64,000 nucleotides of DNA from Megalobrama amblycephala (Eukaryota > Chordata > Actinopteri > Cypriniformes > Xenocyprididae). Under the pieces are notes generated by a model. It did not search any database. It was not told the DNA's origin and saw only the letters and a program-made list of their open reading frames with translations. Below, in pieces: positions 9,616-22,220 of this stretch. The position numbers and the translations under genes are program-made. Position 1 is the stretch's first letter. The number at the start of each line of letters is the position of its first letter. The DNA is taken from NCBI RefSeq assembly GCF_018812025.1, contig NC_063052.1, positions 29,849,451-29,913,450 of the forward strand. The letters run 5' to 3'.

Positions 9616-11991
9616 CTGAAACGAGTCGTTCATTTCCGCATCAAGTCCTTCAAGATCATCCACAGCAGACTGAGTCTTTTTCAGAGTCAGGTCAGCAGTC
9701 AGTGTGCCCTCATTATAAGATCTGACGAACTTGAAGTCACTAGTGCGCGAGCCCGTGGTCAGGTACGCGTCATAATTGTAAGTGCTGCGGAGAGTTCCCG
9801 CGCCCTCAACCTCTGCGTAATTTGGAGGGAGATACGCGCTGGGAATGGCTACAGCTCCATCAAACAACAGTCTGGGCTTTCTCCTGCGACAAAACCTCAC
9901 GGCCAGGATGATGATGATGAAGGTCAGGAAGAAAGTGGAAACGGAAACCAGCGCGATGATCAAATAAAACGTCAGTTTGGAGCTGCTCTCGTCATGAGAC
10001 ATGTCTTTCAGTTCTGGAACTTCAGCCAAGTTATCTGATATGAGTAAATACAACGCGCACGTGGCTGAGAGAGAGGGCTGTCCGTTATCTCTCACGGACA
10101 CAATAAGGTTCTGCTTCATGCTGTCAGATTCAGAAATGTCCCGCTGCGTCCTGATCTCCCCGCTGTGGACACCGATAGTGAAAAGTCCCGGATCAGTCGC
10201 TTTAATAATGTGATACGAGAGCCACGCGTTCTGGCCAGAATCCGCGTCCACGGCGATCACCTTGGAGACCAGGGAGCCCGCCTGCGCAGCTTTGGGCACC
10301 ATCTCGGTCATGAAGGAGTTTCCCTCCGGAGAGGGGTATAATATCTGAGGGGAGTTGTCATTCTCATCCGATATGAAGACACTCACGCTCACGTTACTGC
10401 TCAGAGGAGGAGAACCGTTGTCTCTGGCTAACACGAGCACTTTGAAACTCTTCAGCTGTTCGTAATCAAACGACCTCACGGCATGAATGACCCCGGTGTC
10501 TCCGTTAATGGATAGAAAGGAGGACACCGGTGCGCCATTGACATCAGAGGACAACAGAGAATAAACTACAGTGCCATTCTGTCTCCAGTCCGGGTCTGTA
10601 GCTGATACTGAACAAATAGAGGAGCCCGGTTTGTTATTTTCTTGCACATGAGCTCTGTAATTGTGCTCCTGAAATACAGGTGGATTATCATTCACGTCAG
10701 CTACAGTCAAGTGAAGATTCTTAGTGGAAGATAAAGGCGGAGAGCCCTCATCAGTAGCAGTGATTGTAAGATTATAATCAGAGAGCAGCTCGCGGTCTAA
10801 TTCACCTGTGGTCACCAGAGAATAGTAATTTTTGATCGAAGGAACGAGTTTAAATGGGACGTTCTGCTGAATGGAGCAGCGCACCTGTCCGTTATTCTCA
10901 GAGTCTCTGTCCTGAACATTAATGATGCCAACCTCTGTACCGGGGAACGCGTTCTCAGGAACGGGACTGTTCAGAGATTTAATCACTATAATGGGAGAAT
11001 TGTCGTTAACATCTGTAATTTCTATGATTACTTTAGTGTCAGAAGAAAGACCAGAGCCATCCTTTCCTTCAATAAGCATTTCATATCTTAATGCCACCTC
11101 AAAATCAATGGGGCCTTTAACTTTAATCTCCCCATTCTTTTGATCTAGAGCAAATAGTGCGTTTGCAGTTCTCGAAATACGACTGAACTCGTACATCACT
11201 TCTCCATTTTGTCCCTCGTCAGCATCAGTAGCGCTCACTGTCACCACTACAGTATCTACAGGAGAATTTTCAGGCAGACTGACTTTATAGACGGCCTGAC
11301 TAAAGACTGGAGCATTATCATTAGCATCCAGCACAGTGACGTGTATGGCTACAGTACCTGATCTCGGTGGAGTCCCGCCGTCTACCGCAGTAAGAATTAA
11401 TGTCACCTCTTTCTGCTGCTCACGATCTAACTCTTTGTCTAAAACTAACTCAATATTTTTGCCACCATCCGCCTTTGTATTAACAGATACAAGAAAATGG
11501 TTATTCTTTTCAATCGAATAGCTTTGTACTGCGTTCTTTCCTATGTCAGCATCATGAGCCTCATTCACGCGGAACCGAGCGCCTTTACCAGATATCTCAC
11601 TTATCTCAAGCTTTATCGTATCTTTAGGAAATGTTGGCGTGTTGTCATTAATATCTTGTATTTGCACAGTGACACGATGTATCTCCAGCGGGTGTTCTAG
11701 AACTAATTCGAAATTGAGAGCACATGAAAGCCCCTCATTACAAATCTCCTCTCTGTCGATTCTCTCCGCTACGGTCAGTTCTCCAGTATTCAGATTAATG
11801 TCACAGTATCGTTTTCTGTTACCTTCAGTATCAATGCGAGCCTTACGAGATGACAGTCTGTTCACATCGAGCCCGAGATCCTTTGCTATATTTCCAATCA
11901 CAGATCCGCGTTTCATCTCCTCCGGGAAAGAATAGCTCACGTCTCCATAAGCGGTGTGCGCCATCAGCACGAAGAACAAAAGACCAAACAT
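9616..11991 (-). CDS. pcdhg: V2: gamma-type protocadherin variable exon
   Basis: 792 codons ending CAG|GTAGGA, with the full six-EC, membrane and cytoplasmic layout described for V1. EC2 and EC3 match V1 except for a handful of residues ([44 protein letters not shown]), so V1 and V2 probably share or nearly share binding specificity. The tail ends AEMNDSFQ. The start used is the MFG methionine common to the cluster; an in-frame ATG 11 codons upstream (12022-12024) would lengthen the signal peptide, and neither has a purine at -3. Immediately upstream of the ATG the DNA departs completely from V1, leaving only short promoter motifs in common. Confidence 0.95.
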
Positions 11992-12211
11992 CTGATAATT
12001 AACCCAGAAGCTTTGTAAATCCATTTGGAAATATGCGTTAGCCACAAGATGCAATAGAAAGCTTAAATCTGAAGATTAAATCCACAGCAATACACAGAAT
12101 ACTCGAGGAGCCGTATGCGTCGATGATTTTCCATAAAAACGAGCTAGAAGCACTGCTAATGACATCACCAACAGGGTGGAGACAAGAAACGTTTTAGTCA
12201 ATGATATTACA

Positions 12212-12226
12212 GGTGAACAGCGACTC
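12212..12226 (-). promoter_or_regulatory. CGCT conserved sequence element of V2
   Basis: GGTGAACAGCGACTC, 221 bp upstream of the V2 ATG, conserved within otherwise diverged promoter DNA. Confidence 0.6.
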
Positions 12227-12456
12227 TAAGTGTTCAAACGACAAAGTGCATAACATGTGGTGCTCTAGGGTCAGAATAATTACAGTACTGCATGACTGAA
12301 AAGCAGCTAAACACAACAAACTACCTCCCAATATTAAGGGCCATTTTATATGTAACTAAGAAAATCATTTTACGGCATTCCTATAAAATCCACTTCATAC
12401 ACAGTTATACGATATAAGAGAAAAACAACTAAAAAACGCGATACACACGCTACTTG

Positions 12457-12477
12457 AGCAGCACCATGGACAGCAAC
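12457..12477 (+). promoter_or_regulatory. RE1/NRSE (REST site) of V2
   Basis: AG-CAGCACC, AT, GGACAGCAAC, 466 bp upstream of the V2 start; conserved where the flanks do not align to V0 or V1. Confidence 0.8.
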
Positions 12478-13472
12478 ATGAAAAATAACTCAATTTCTTA
12501 GGCAATTAACAACAGGTGTTTTAAACGTTTGTGCAATAAAGTCTACGTAAATGAAGCAGCTAAAAATAATTGCTTATTATGGACACAATGATGAAAGAAA
12601 TTCAAAAATAATAATTTATCATAAATATTAATATTTACAGATTGTACAATAGTTACTGTGAAAATAGAAAGAACCACATAATTTATATGCACACTCAAAT
12701 TAACATGAAGAGTTTAAATAAGTTGATTTATAGGTTTTGTAAACTTTCTGGCTAACACTTCTTTTGAAAACAAGGCTTTAGTCATCAATGAATAACGTTA
12801 ATGAAGCATGGTGGTACAAATCTGAATACACAGAGCTAAGCCATACATGACTTAAAATCGTGAATCAAGGGGAGAAAAAAAAAAGACTTTACGTCGTTTA
12901 CAAAACTACAAGTTATGAACTACTCTACAATCTACATAATTCACCCAGAAAAAGCTTGTCTACATCAACAAAACAACTTTAAACTTTTAATCAGAAATTA
13001 ATTAGCTAGTCAAGAAAAAATAAAAACTCAAACACGTAAAACGCATCAATTCGTGAATCATGCATTGCCACTTACAACTGTTACACATGCCAAACGAATG
13101 AAAAATAATAATAATAATAATAATTTATACACAAATTAACAATCTCCGATATGAAATTGACACTCAAAATGTTTCTGTGGCTAAAATAATGCTCTTGAGT
13201 CACGTGATATTTTTAAGTGCCTTTTGCCAAAGCATTTAACTTTCAACAAAAATGCACACTGAATATGGAAGCCCAGAACATATTTAATACATAAATAAGT
13301 AAAATAAAATAACATAAAATAAAATAAAGTATTTTAATGAGTCAGGTTTTGGTCTTTTAAGCGACTGTTGGCAGTGAAAGCGGTCAGTTTTGAAAACAAA
13401 TATACATTTAAAATGGAGGTCCATATAAACCTATATTTGAAATAAACAAATACTTAAAGCAATTAGTCCTAC

Positions 13473-15875
13473 CTGAAACGAGTCGCTCATTTCTGCATTA
13501 AGCCCTTCAAGATCATCCACAGCAGATTGAGTCTTTTTCAGAGTCAGGTCAGCAGTCAGTGTGCCCTCATTATAAGATCTGACGAACTTGAAGTCACTAG
13601 TGCGCGAGCCCGTGGTCAGGTACGCGTCATAATTGTAAGTGCTGCGGAGAGTTCCCGCGCCCTCCACCTCTGCGTAATTTGGAGGGAGATACGCGCTGGG
13701 AATGGCTACAGCTCCATCAAACAACAGTCTGGGCTTTCTCCTGCGACAAAACCTCACGGCCAGGATGATGATGATGAAGGTCAGGAAGAAAGTGGAAACG
13801 GACACCAGCGCGATGATCAAATAAAACGTCAGTTTGGAGCTGCTCTCGTCATGAGACATGTCTTTCAGTTCTGGAACTTCAGCCAAGTTATCTGATATGA
13901 GTAAATACAACGCGCACGTGGCTGAGAGAGAGGGCTGTCCGTTATCTCTCACGGACGCAATAAGGTTCTGTTTCATGCTGTCAGATTCAGAAATGTCCCG
14001 CTGCGTCCTGATCTCCCCGCTGTGGACACCGATAGTGAAAAGTCCCGGATCAGTCGCTTTAATAATGTGATACGAGAGCCACGCGTTCTGGCCAGAATCC
14101 GCGTCCACGAAGATCACCTTGGAGACCAGGGAACCCGCCTGCGCAGCTTTGGGCACCATCTCGGTCATGAAGGAGTTTCCCTCCGGAGAGGGGTATAATA
14201 TCTGAGGGGAGTTGTCATTCTCATCCGATATGAAGACACTCACGCTCACGTTACTGCTCAGAGGAGGAGAACCGTTGTCTCTGGCTAACACGAGCACTTT
14301 GAAACTCTTCAGCTGTTCGTAATCAAACGACCTCACGGCATGAATGACCCCGGTGTCTCCGTTAATGGATAGAAAGGAGGACACCGGTGCGCCATTGACA
14401 TCAGAGGACAACAGAGAATAAACTACAGTGCCATTCTGTCTCCAGTCCGGGTCTGTAGCTGATACTGAACAAATAGAGGAGCCCGGTTTGTTATTTTCTT
14501 GCACATGAGCTCTGTAACTGTGCTCCTGAAATACAGGGGGATTATCATTCACGTCAGCTACAGTCAAGTGAAGATTCTTAGTGGAAGATAAAGGCGGAGA
14601 GCCCTCATCAGTAGCAGTGATTGTAAGATTATAATCAGAGAGCAGCTCGCGGTCTAATTCACCTGTGGTCACCAGAGAATAGTAATTTTTGATTGAAGGA
14701 ACGAGTTTAAATGGGACGTTCTGCTGAATGGAGCAGCGCACCTGTCCGTTATTCTCAGAGTCTCTGTCCTGAACATTAATGATGCCAACCTCTGTACCGG
14801 GGAACGCGTTCTCTGGAACGGGACTGTTCAATGACTTAATCACTATAATGGGGGCATTGTCATTAACATCTGTAATTTCTATCATTACCATTGAATACGA
14901 TGTTAAACCTGCAGCATCTTTTGCTAAAACACGCAACTCATACGCTGATTTCTCTTCATAATCTAATTCTCCGATAACAGTTATTTCTCCAGTGTTGCGA
15001 TTTAGCAAGAATAGTCTCTTATCTTCCTCAGAAACATGACCAAATGCATACGTGACCTTTCCATTTTGTCCCTCGTCAGCATCAGTAGCGCTCACTGTCA
15101 GCACTACAGTATCTATAGGAGAATTTTCAGGCAGACTGACTTTATAGACGGCCTGACTAAAGACTGGAGCATTATCATTAGCATCCAGCACAGTGACGTG
15201 TATGGCTACAGTACCTGATCTCGGTGGAGTCCCGCCGTCTACCGCAGTAAGAATTAATGTCACCTCCTTCTCCTGCTCACGATCCAGCTCTTTGTTTAAT
15301 ACCAATTCACAGTATTTCCCTGCTAAATCGTTTGATTTAACATTTAAAACGAAATTCTCATTGCTTTCCAAAGTGTAAGACTGAACAGAATTCTTTCCTA
15401 TATCCGGGTCGTGCGCTTCCTCCAGTAAAAACCTTTCCCCTTTGTTCGCCGATTCCCTGATTTCCATTCTAATGACATCCTCATCAAAATGCGGAGCGTT
15501 ATCATTTATATCTTCAACGTGTAAACTAATTCGATGCAATTCCAAGGGATTCTCAAGCATAAGTTCTTGTTTCAGAACGCATGAAGCTTTCTTTCCACAA
15601 ATACTCTCTCTGTCGATTCTCTCCGCTACGGTCAGTTCTCCAGTATTCAGATTAATGTCACAGTATCGTTTTCTGTTACCTTCAGTATCAATACGACCCT
15701 TACGAGATGACAGTCTGTTCACATCGAGCCCGAGATCCTTTGCTATATTTCCAATCACAGATCCGCGTTTCATCTCCTCCGGGAAAGAATAGCTCACGTC
15801 TCCATAAGCGGTGTGCGCCATCATGACACAAAAGCAGAGCGAAAGCAGTAAAACAAATCCTGCGTTTCCATTCAT
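13473..15875 (-). CDS. pcdhg: V3: gamma-type protocadherin variable exon with its own leader
   Basis: 801 codons, nine longer than its sisters because the signal peptide is different ([20 protein letters not shown] joined to HTAYG); the start ATG has A at -3. From DVSYSFPEE on it rejoins the cluster consensus. EC2 ([19 protein letters not shown], Pro in EEAHDPDIG) and EC3 ([19 protein letters not shown]) are private to V3. Small departures inside normally invariant parts are RKGRID in EC1, EQEKEV in EC2 and VIFVDAD in EC6. The exon ends SDSFQ with CAG|GTAGGA. The 3' flank is of the type found beside V7. It is a distinct older lineage whose EC4-to-tail has been homogenised. Confidence 0.95.
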
Positions 15876-16078
15876 TGTAACACAAACACAAAATATCTTC
15901 TACGTGGAAAAAGTGAAATAGTGAAGACCAAAAATGTGCCAAAACGATAGAGGAAACCTCTATGCAATTAATAAACGAGTCAAATATACAAAGTCGATTA
16001 TTCCTCTCCTCTCTGCAGCAAACAGCCTCTTATAATCGAAAAAGTGGGTGGGGTGATATTATTTGTCTGTTCTACAAA

Positions 16079-16093
16079 GGTATACAGCGACGC
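16079..16093 (-). promoter_or_regulatory. CGCT conserved sequence element of V3
   Basis: GGTATACAGCGACGC, 204 bp upstream of the V3 ATG; the CGCT core survives although the rest of the promoter is unlike other exons. Confidence 0.55.
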
Positions 16094-16256
16094 CATGAGG
16101 TTGTAGGGAAGAATGGTTGCATGACATACCATTAAATCACATACTTTATAAATACATGCTCTGTTGTTTATGGAGGATACAGGAAGAAGTAATATTAATC
16201 GTATTTATTAGGAGATACTGTATGCAGTAAGGCGGTCAGCAAGTGCAGTACTTTCG

Positions 16257-16277
16257 TTCAGCACCACGGACAGTAAT
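16257..16277 (+). promoter_or_regulatory. RE1/NRSE (REST site) of V3
   Basis: TTCAGCACC, AC, GGACAG: the first 17 positions match the REST consensus perfectly, the last four do not. It is only 382 bp upstream of the start. Confidence 0.85.
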
Positions 16278-16929
16278 ACTAATGTGTTGAAATCAGTTAC
16301 TACAGAGAGACATTCAAAAATGCAAAACAAATACATTTAAGCATGGTTTGAAATTCTATTACAGTGAATTGTAAGGACACTAACTTAAAGTTCTAATGAA
16401 ATAACAGCAAATCCGTCTGCAAATAAAAATGTGTCAAGAAGGAAAGGAAAAGGCTACATGATACTGGAGTGCAAAACACAACTAATGCTGTACCAATGCT
16501 GCATTTCTGTACATAAAAACAAAACAATAACAAATCTATTTAACAAACAAATAATCTCGGGACCTTGGAAAGATGCATGCATCCAAACATCAGACCAACA
16601 AGCACCTGAAATTGGTTAAAAGAGTATCTTTCACAATATCAAAATAAACAACCGAAGAACTCGTGTCATCATCAACAACAACAACAACAACAACAGTTAA
16701 AAGCAACATTTGGATCCAATGATTTCAATGTCTAAATAAAACTGTTCTTATAATAAAAAAAAAACTGAGATGCAAGCACGTTTTATTGAAAACAACAGGA
16801 AGTAAATAACTGAGTAAAAAGTATCATATTTTGATTAAATTTCATTACATTTGAGTAGATGACTGAATAACACCTGGTCTTAATGCTTGATTTCCTCACC
16901 CAAAAACAATATTATATTAAAAGTAATAG

Positions 16930-17240
16930 CGGTAACACTTACAATAAGGTTCATTAGTTAAACATTAGTTAATGTATTAACTAACAGGAACTAACTATGA
17001 GCAATACATTTGTTATTGTATTTACTAATCTTCGTTATTGTTAGTTAATGAAAATAGAGTTCATTGTTCATGTTAGTTCAGTGCATTAACTAATGTTAAC
17101 AAGATTTTAATAATGTATTAGTAAATGTTGAAGTTAAAAAAGATGAATAAATGCTGTATAAGTGCAGTTCATTATTAGTTCATGTTAACTAATGTAGTTA
17201 ACTAATGTTAACTAATGAGCCTTATTGTAAAGTGTTACCG
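16930..17240. mobile_element. Angel-like MITE
   Basis: About 311 bp with inverted ends: CGGTAACACTTACAATAAGG at the left and the reverse complement, CCTTATTGTAAAGTGTTACCG less its last base, at the right. The interior is AT-rich with many ATTAGTTAATG-type repeats and no coding capacity. The termini resemble the Angel MITE of fish as I recall it; family name is from memory. Confidence 0.75.
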
Positions 17241-17723
17241 TAACAGCAAACAAATCATATTAAATAAAGGTCAATATTCTTATGCAGTTTTTAATGTAAG
17301 ACACCTTAAACTTAGAACAAATGGTGATATAATATTTACACATAATCTTTACTGTCCATGGAGATAATGAATTTTATAATCAAACAATGGAATGTATAAT
17401 TGATTTTTTTGAGTATTAAGATAATAAAGTATACAGTAAACATTTACTGGCCACCATGGATCAAAGAAAATCACCATCTAGAAACACTGTTAGAAAAATG
17501 CTAGACAGACAATTTGGCCAGAAGTATGTGGACAACCTCTTTCTGTTATCTTTTTATTATTATTATTATTATTATTACAGTGATTTCTGCAAAGACAAGC
17601 ATCTTAATGCTACAACATAGAATGATATTCTAGAGAATTGTGTGATTTCAACTTTGTTGCAACAAATGTGTCTAATGTGGAAGAACTTGACTTAAGTGGA
17701 ACTTGACATCTAATGGAAGGTAC

Positions 17724-17881
17724 TACCCATTACAATTCATCCCAAAGGTGTTCAATAGTGGTTCAGGTCTGGGTTTTGTGAAGGCCTGAACCACTGAAAG
17801 ACCTAAAAGACTTGAACCATCTGAACCACAGAAAGACCTGAACTGCTATTGAACATCCTTTGGGGTTAATTGTAACGGGTA
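17724..17881. repeat. Imperfect inverted repeat (fold-back)
   Basis: Arms of about 47 bp (17724-17770 and 17834-17881) pair with a few mismatches around a 63-bp loop; the left arm contains CCCAAAGGTGTTCAATAG, the right arm CTATTGAACATCCTTTGGG. The left arm resembles sequence common in fish DNA transposons. Confidence 0.7.
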
Positions 17882-18148
17882 AGACCTTCAATGTGTTCAA
17901 TGATACATTCCAGTGTTTCATTACCAAGTTCAGTCAATCTCAAAAGAATAACCCATACATATTTTAAACAGCTAAGACAAAAATACTTAAAAAATAAGTA
18001 ATGTAAAATTCAAAATACTTAAAAAATATGGTCGTTCCACTATGGGAAAAGCTGTGATTATTCAGTCTATTCACACAGTGAGCAGGAGTCTAAAAAGAAG
18101 GAGAATGAAGCATGCTCAGGTACCATATAGGACCATAAAAACACCTAC

Positions 18149-20524
18149 CTCTGAAAAAGGAATCATGTCTCCATCAAGCCCTTCCAGATCATCCACAGCA
18201 GACTGAGTCTTTTTCAGAGTCAGGTCAGCAGTCAGTGTGCCCTCATTATAAGATCTGACGAATTTGAAGTCACTAGTGCGCGAGCCCGTGGTCAGGTACG
18301 CGTCATAATTGTAAGTGCTGCGGAGAGTTCCCGCGCCCTCCACCTCTGCGTAATTTGGAGGGAGATACGCGCTGGGAATGGCTACAGCTCCATCAAACAA
18401 CAGTCTGGGCTTTCTCCTGCGACAAAACCTCACGGCCAGGATGATGATGATGAAGGTCAGGAAGAAAGTGGAAACGGACACCAGCGCGATGATCAAATAA
18501 AAGGTCAGTTTGGAGCTGCTCTCGTCATGAGACATGTCTTTCAGTTCTGGAACTTCAGCCAAGTTATCTGATATGAGTAAATACAACGCGCACGTGGCTG
18601 AGAGAGAGGGCTGTCCGTTATCTCTCACGGACGCAATAAGGTTCTGTTTCATGCTGTCAGATTCAGAAATGTCCCGCTGCGTCCTGATCTCCCCGCTGTG
18701 GACACCGATAGTGAAAAGTCCCGGATCAGTGGCTTTAATAATGTGATACGAGAGCCACGCGTTCTGGCCAGAATCCGCGTCCACGGCGATCACCTTGGAG
18801 ACCAGGGAGCCCGCCTGCGCAGCTTTGGGCACCATCTCGGTCATGAAGGAGTTTCCCTCCGGAGAGGGGTATAATATCTGAGGGGAGTTGTCATTCTCAT
18901 CCGATATGAAGACACTCACGCTCACGTTACTGCTCAGAGGAGGAGAACCGTTGTCTCTGGCTAACACGAGCACTTTGAAACTCTTCAGCTGTTCGTAATC
19001 AAACGACCTCACGGCATGAATGACCCCGGTGTCTCCGTTAATGGATAGAAAGGAGGACACCGGTGCGCCATTGACATCAGAGGACAACAGAGAATAAACT
19101 ACAGTGCCATTCTGTCTCCAGTCCGGGTCTGTAGCTGATACTGAACAAATAGAGGAGCCCGGTTTGTTATTTTCTTGCACATGAGCTCTGTAATTGTGCT
19201 CCTGAAATACAGGTGGATTATCATTCACGTCAGCTACAGTCAAGTGAAGATTCTTAGTGGAAGATAAAGGCGGAGAGCCCTCATCAGTAGCAGTGATTGT
19301 AAGATTATAATCAGAGAGCAGCTCGCGGTCTAATTCACCTGTGGTCACCAGAGAATAGTAATTTTTGATCGAAGGAACGAGTTTAAATGGGACGTTCTGC
19401 TGAATGGAGCAGCGCACCTGTCCGTTATTCTCAGAGTCTCTGTCCTGAACATTAATGATGCCGACCTCTGTACCGGGTAACGCGTTCTCAGGAACTGGAC
19501 TATTTAGAGAATTTAGTGCGATTACAGGAGAGTTATCATTGACATCAGTAACATCTATTACTACAGTGCATCTACTTGCTAATCCTTGACCATCTTTAGC
19601 TTGAATGGGCAGTTCAATTGAACTCTCCTCCTCATAATCAAAGAACCGTCTTAATTTAATTTCACCAGACACTGCATCAAGGAAAAACATTTCCAGATGG
19701 CTTTCTGGTAAATGACCAAATTCATAAGTCACTTCTCCATTTTGTCCCTCGTCAGCATCAGTAGCGCTCACTGTCACCACTACAGTATCTAGAGGAGAAT
19801 TTTCAGGCAGACTGACTTTATAGACGGCCTGACTAAAGACTGGAGCATTATCATTAGCATCCAGCACAGTGACGTGTATGGCTACAGTACCTGATCTCGG
19901 TGGAGTCCCGCCGTCTGCCGCAGTGAGAATTAATGTCACCTCTTTCTGCTGCTCACGATCCAACTCTTTATTCAGCACTAGCTCACCATATTTCCCTCCA
20001 TTTGCCCCCGTAAGCACACTCAGAATAAAATGGTCATTGTTTTGAAGTGTATATGACTGCACTGAATTCATGCCAATATCCGCATCGTGGGCCTCATCCA
20101 ATAAATAACGAGATCCTTTTAACGCTGATTCCCGAATTTCGAATTTTATTACGCTTTGTTTGAACTGGGGTGAATTATCATTTATGTCCTCAATATTGAG
20201 AATGAAGCGATGAAGCTCTAAAGGATTTTCCAGCACGAGCTCCTGTTTAATAACACATGAAGCTTTCTTTCCACAAAGACTCTCTCTGTCGATTCTCTCC
20301 GCTACGGTCAGTTCTCCAGTATTCAGATTAATGTCACAGTATCGTTTTCTGTTACCTTCAGTATCAATGCGAGCCTTACGAGATGACAGTCTGTTCACAT
20401 CGAGCCCGAGATCCTTTGCTATATTTCCAATCACAGATCCGCGTTTCATCTCCTCCGGGAAAGAATAGCTCACGTCTCCATAAGCGGTGTGCGCCATCAG
20501 CACGAAGAACAAAAGACCAAACAT
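18149..20524 (-). CDS. pcdhg: V4: gamma-type protocadherin variable exon with atypical 3' end
   Basis: 792 codons, but the last residues are GDMIPFSE and not AEMSDSFQ, and the donor is GAG|GTAGGTGT (GT at 18147-18148). The 3' flank is also unlike any other in the window. EC2 is of the [13 protein letters not shown] class shared with V8-V13, and EC3 ([30 protein letters not shown]) is private, closing into [19 protein letters not shown] Val to Ala change gives LTAADGG in EC2. The upstream DNA resembles V12 and V13. The altered tail shows that homogenisation stops a few codons before the exon end here. Confidence 0.95.
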
Positions 20525-20756
20525 CTCAACAGCAGAGCAGAACGTTTGAAATGTTTCAGAAATTGATCAGAAATGAAATCCAGAAATACAAGTAGCCCTA
20601 ACATGTAAAAAGAAACATAAGTCTATAACCAGTTTCCGAAATACAGTCCTTTGATCTCCGTCGACGATTTTCTATAACGAGACGAGCTTGAAGCCCTGTG
20701 TATGACATCAGAAGCAGGGTGGAGAGATGTGTACTGAACACACACATGGTTTTGCA

Positions 20757-20771
20757 GGTAAACAGCGACAC
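20757..20771 (-). promoter_or_regulatory. CGCT conserved sequence element of V4
   Basis: GGTAAACAGCGACAC, 233 bp upstream of the V4 ATG and about 80 bp upstream of a TATA-like motif. Confidence 0.6.
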
Positions 20772-20793
20772 TGTGAGTTAAAAGAAGAAACTA

Positions 20794-20794
<1 letters not shown>

Positions 20795-20829
<35 letters not shown>
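20795..20829. repeat. Poly-A tract
   Basis: Thirty-five consecutive A residues between the CGCT element and the RE1 of V4. Confidence 0.95.
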
Positions 20830-20831
<2 letters not shown>

Positions 20832-21058
20832 TATATTTTTGACAGGATTAAGTGTCGGATAATACAAAGAACTCTTGTTATATACTTAAAATTGTTTAGC
20901 AAAACAAGAGCCAGCAGCAACATTTTCTGAAGAGTGAGAGGGAATCACGACCACAGTATGTGTAGTATACAAAAAACAAAAGCTATAGCAGGATGGAGTG
21001 GTGTAAGCAATAAGGAGGGGAAAAAGCAACACACCCAAACACCAAGAGTAAATGACAG

Positions 21059-21079
21059 TGCAGCACCACGGACAGCGAC
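21059..21079 (+). promoter_or_regulatory. RE1/NRSE (REST site) of V4
   Basis: TG-CAGCACC, AC, GGACAGCGAC: 19 of 21 positions match, the joint best in the window and with both CpGs kept. 535 bp upstream of the start. Confidence 0.88.
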
Positions 21080-22220
21080 AGGGAAACCCTGCCATATGCC
21101 ATTTCCAATCAGACTAAAGACATTTACAGAATTACACTCAGTGGCATATTTATGTCATCCGAATTTAATTTCATCTATAAACCATCAATATATAAAAGAG
21201 ACATGGATGAGAGAAAACGTAAAACTACTTACAAATATCCACATTTATAGATTCGATTACAAATAGCAGAATCCACAGACACGTAGCCTACTAATGATCT
21301 CAAAAAAAAAAAAAAAAAAGAAGAAAATAGACAGGATTATTTAACAGTGTGAGACAGAAACTAGATTTCTTACCTCTAAAGATCACCAACAAACAACTTT
21401 TAACCTATTTAAATCCAAAATAGTAGCTAGTGAAAAAACAAACAAACAAGTATTTTAAATAAGTAAAAACATGTCGATTTGTGAATCATGCCTCATGACT
21501 TACAACTACCCACCTGAACAAAAAATATAAAGTTGAAAACAACTTAACGCGTGGTACTTCTATGATGTCAAAATGTCATGCATGCGTCTACAATGAAAGT
21601 AGATGAAAGAGCCAAAACATCTGTCAAGAATAGAGTCTGCTGCTAAAGAAAGCACTCAGTTTAAAACATAAATATATGATAAATCTGTAAATCAAACCAT
21701 TCCTAATACAACTATTTATTAAAAAATACATTTCGCATAAAGGGCTCATCGATAAGTTGAATAAAATAAAAATAAAAAAAATCAATAATCACAAACTTGG
21801 CTACACAGTTAACAAGAGATCAGACAGCACGCTGACTCAGATAACAGAAAACGGATTCTAAAAGGTCGAAGCATGTTCTTTGACTTTAGAAAGTTTAGAG
21901 ACAGGAAAAGAGAAAGGAGAAAGACAAGAAAAAAAATAAAACGTAAAAAAAAAAAAAAAAAAAATAGATAAAAACGCTAATACGTAAAACATAACTTTGT
22001 GAATCATGCATCATGACTTACAATTGATAACTCGTGACCAGAATAATCTAAAAATATATATATTTATCAACTTCAACTTCTTCAACTTGTCCCTCAAAGA
22101 GTCTTGACTTCTTTTTAAGAGCCTGTTGCCAATCAAAGGGGTCAATTTTGAAAAAAAAAATGCACATTAATATGGAAGCCCAGACCATTAAACACAAAAT
22201 AAATTCTTTGTTGGTCCTAC

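Larger units (their letters stand above)
11992..13470. other. V2-V3 spacer
   Basis: AT-rich; V2 promoter with CGCT element and RE1, a short ATT repeat near 13109-13130 and a recurrent spacer block at 13053-13080 (GTGAATCATGC). No fossil RE1, transposon or other gene recognised. Confidence 0.75.
15876..18146. other. V3-V4 spacer
   Basis: V3 promoter with CGCT element and RE1, a CAA run near 16674, an Angel-like MITE, a TTA repeat near 17556-17577 and a fold-back inverted repeat that looks derived from a transposon. Unlike most spacers it shows no fossil exon. No gene seen. Confidence 0.75.
20525..22218. other. V4-V5 spacer
   Basis: V4 promoter (CGCT element, TATA-like TATAGAAAAT on the minus strand at 20667-20676, RE1), several poly-A tracts, and two copies of a recurrent spacer block (21481-21507 and 21999-22026), which suggests two exon 3' flanks and hence one lost exon. 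No gene or second RE1 seen. Confidence 0.7.

Noticed and set aside
12052..12054. Extended V2 start beginning MHLVANAY
   Set aside because: The first codon is TTG, not ATG; the MFG methionine is the conserved start.
17341..17375. Possible RE1 in reverse orientation (ACTGTCCATGG)
   Set aside because: Only the right half matches; the left half is absent.
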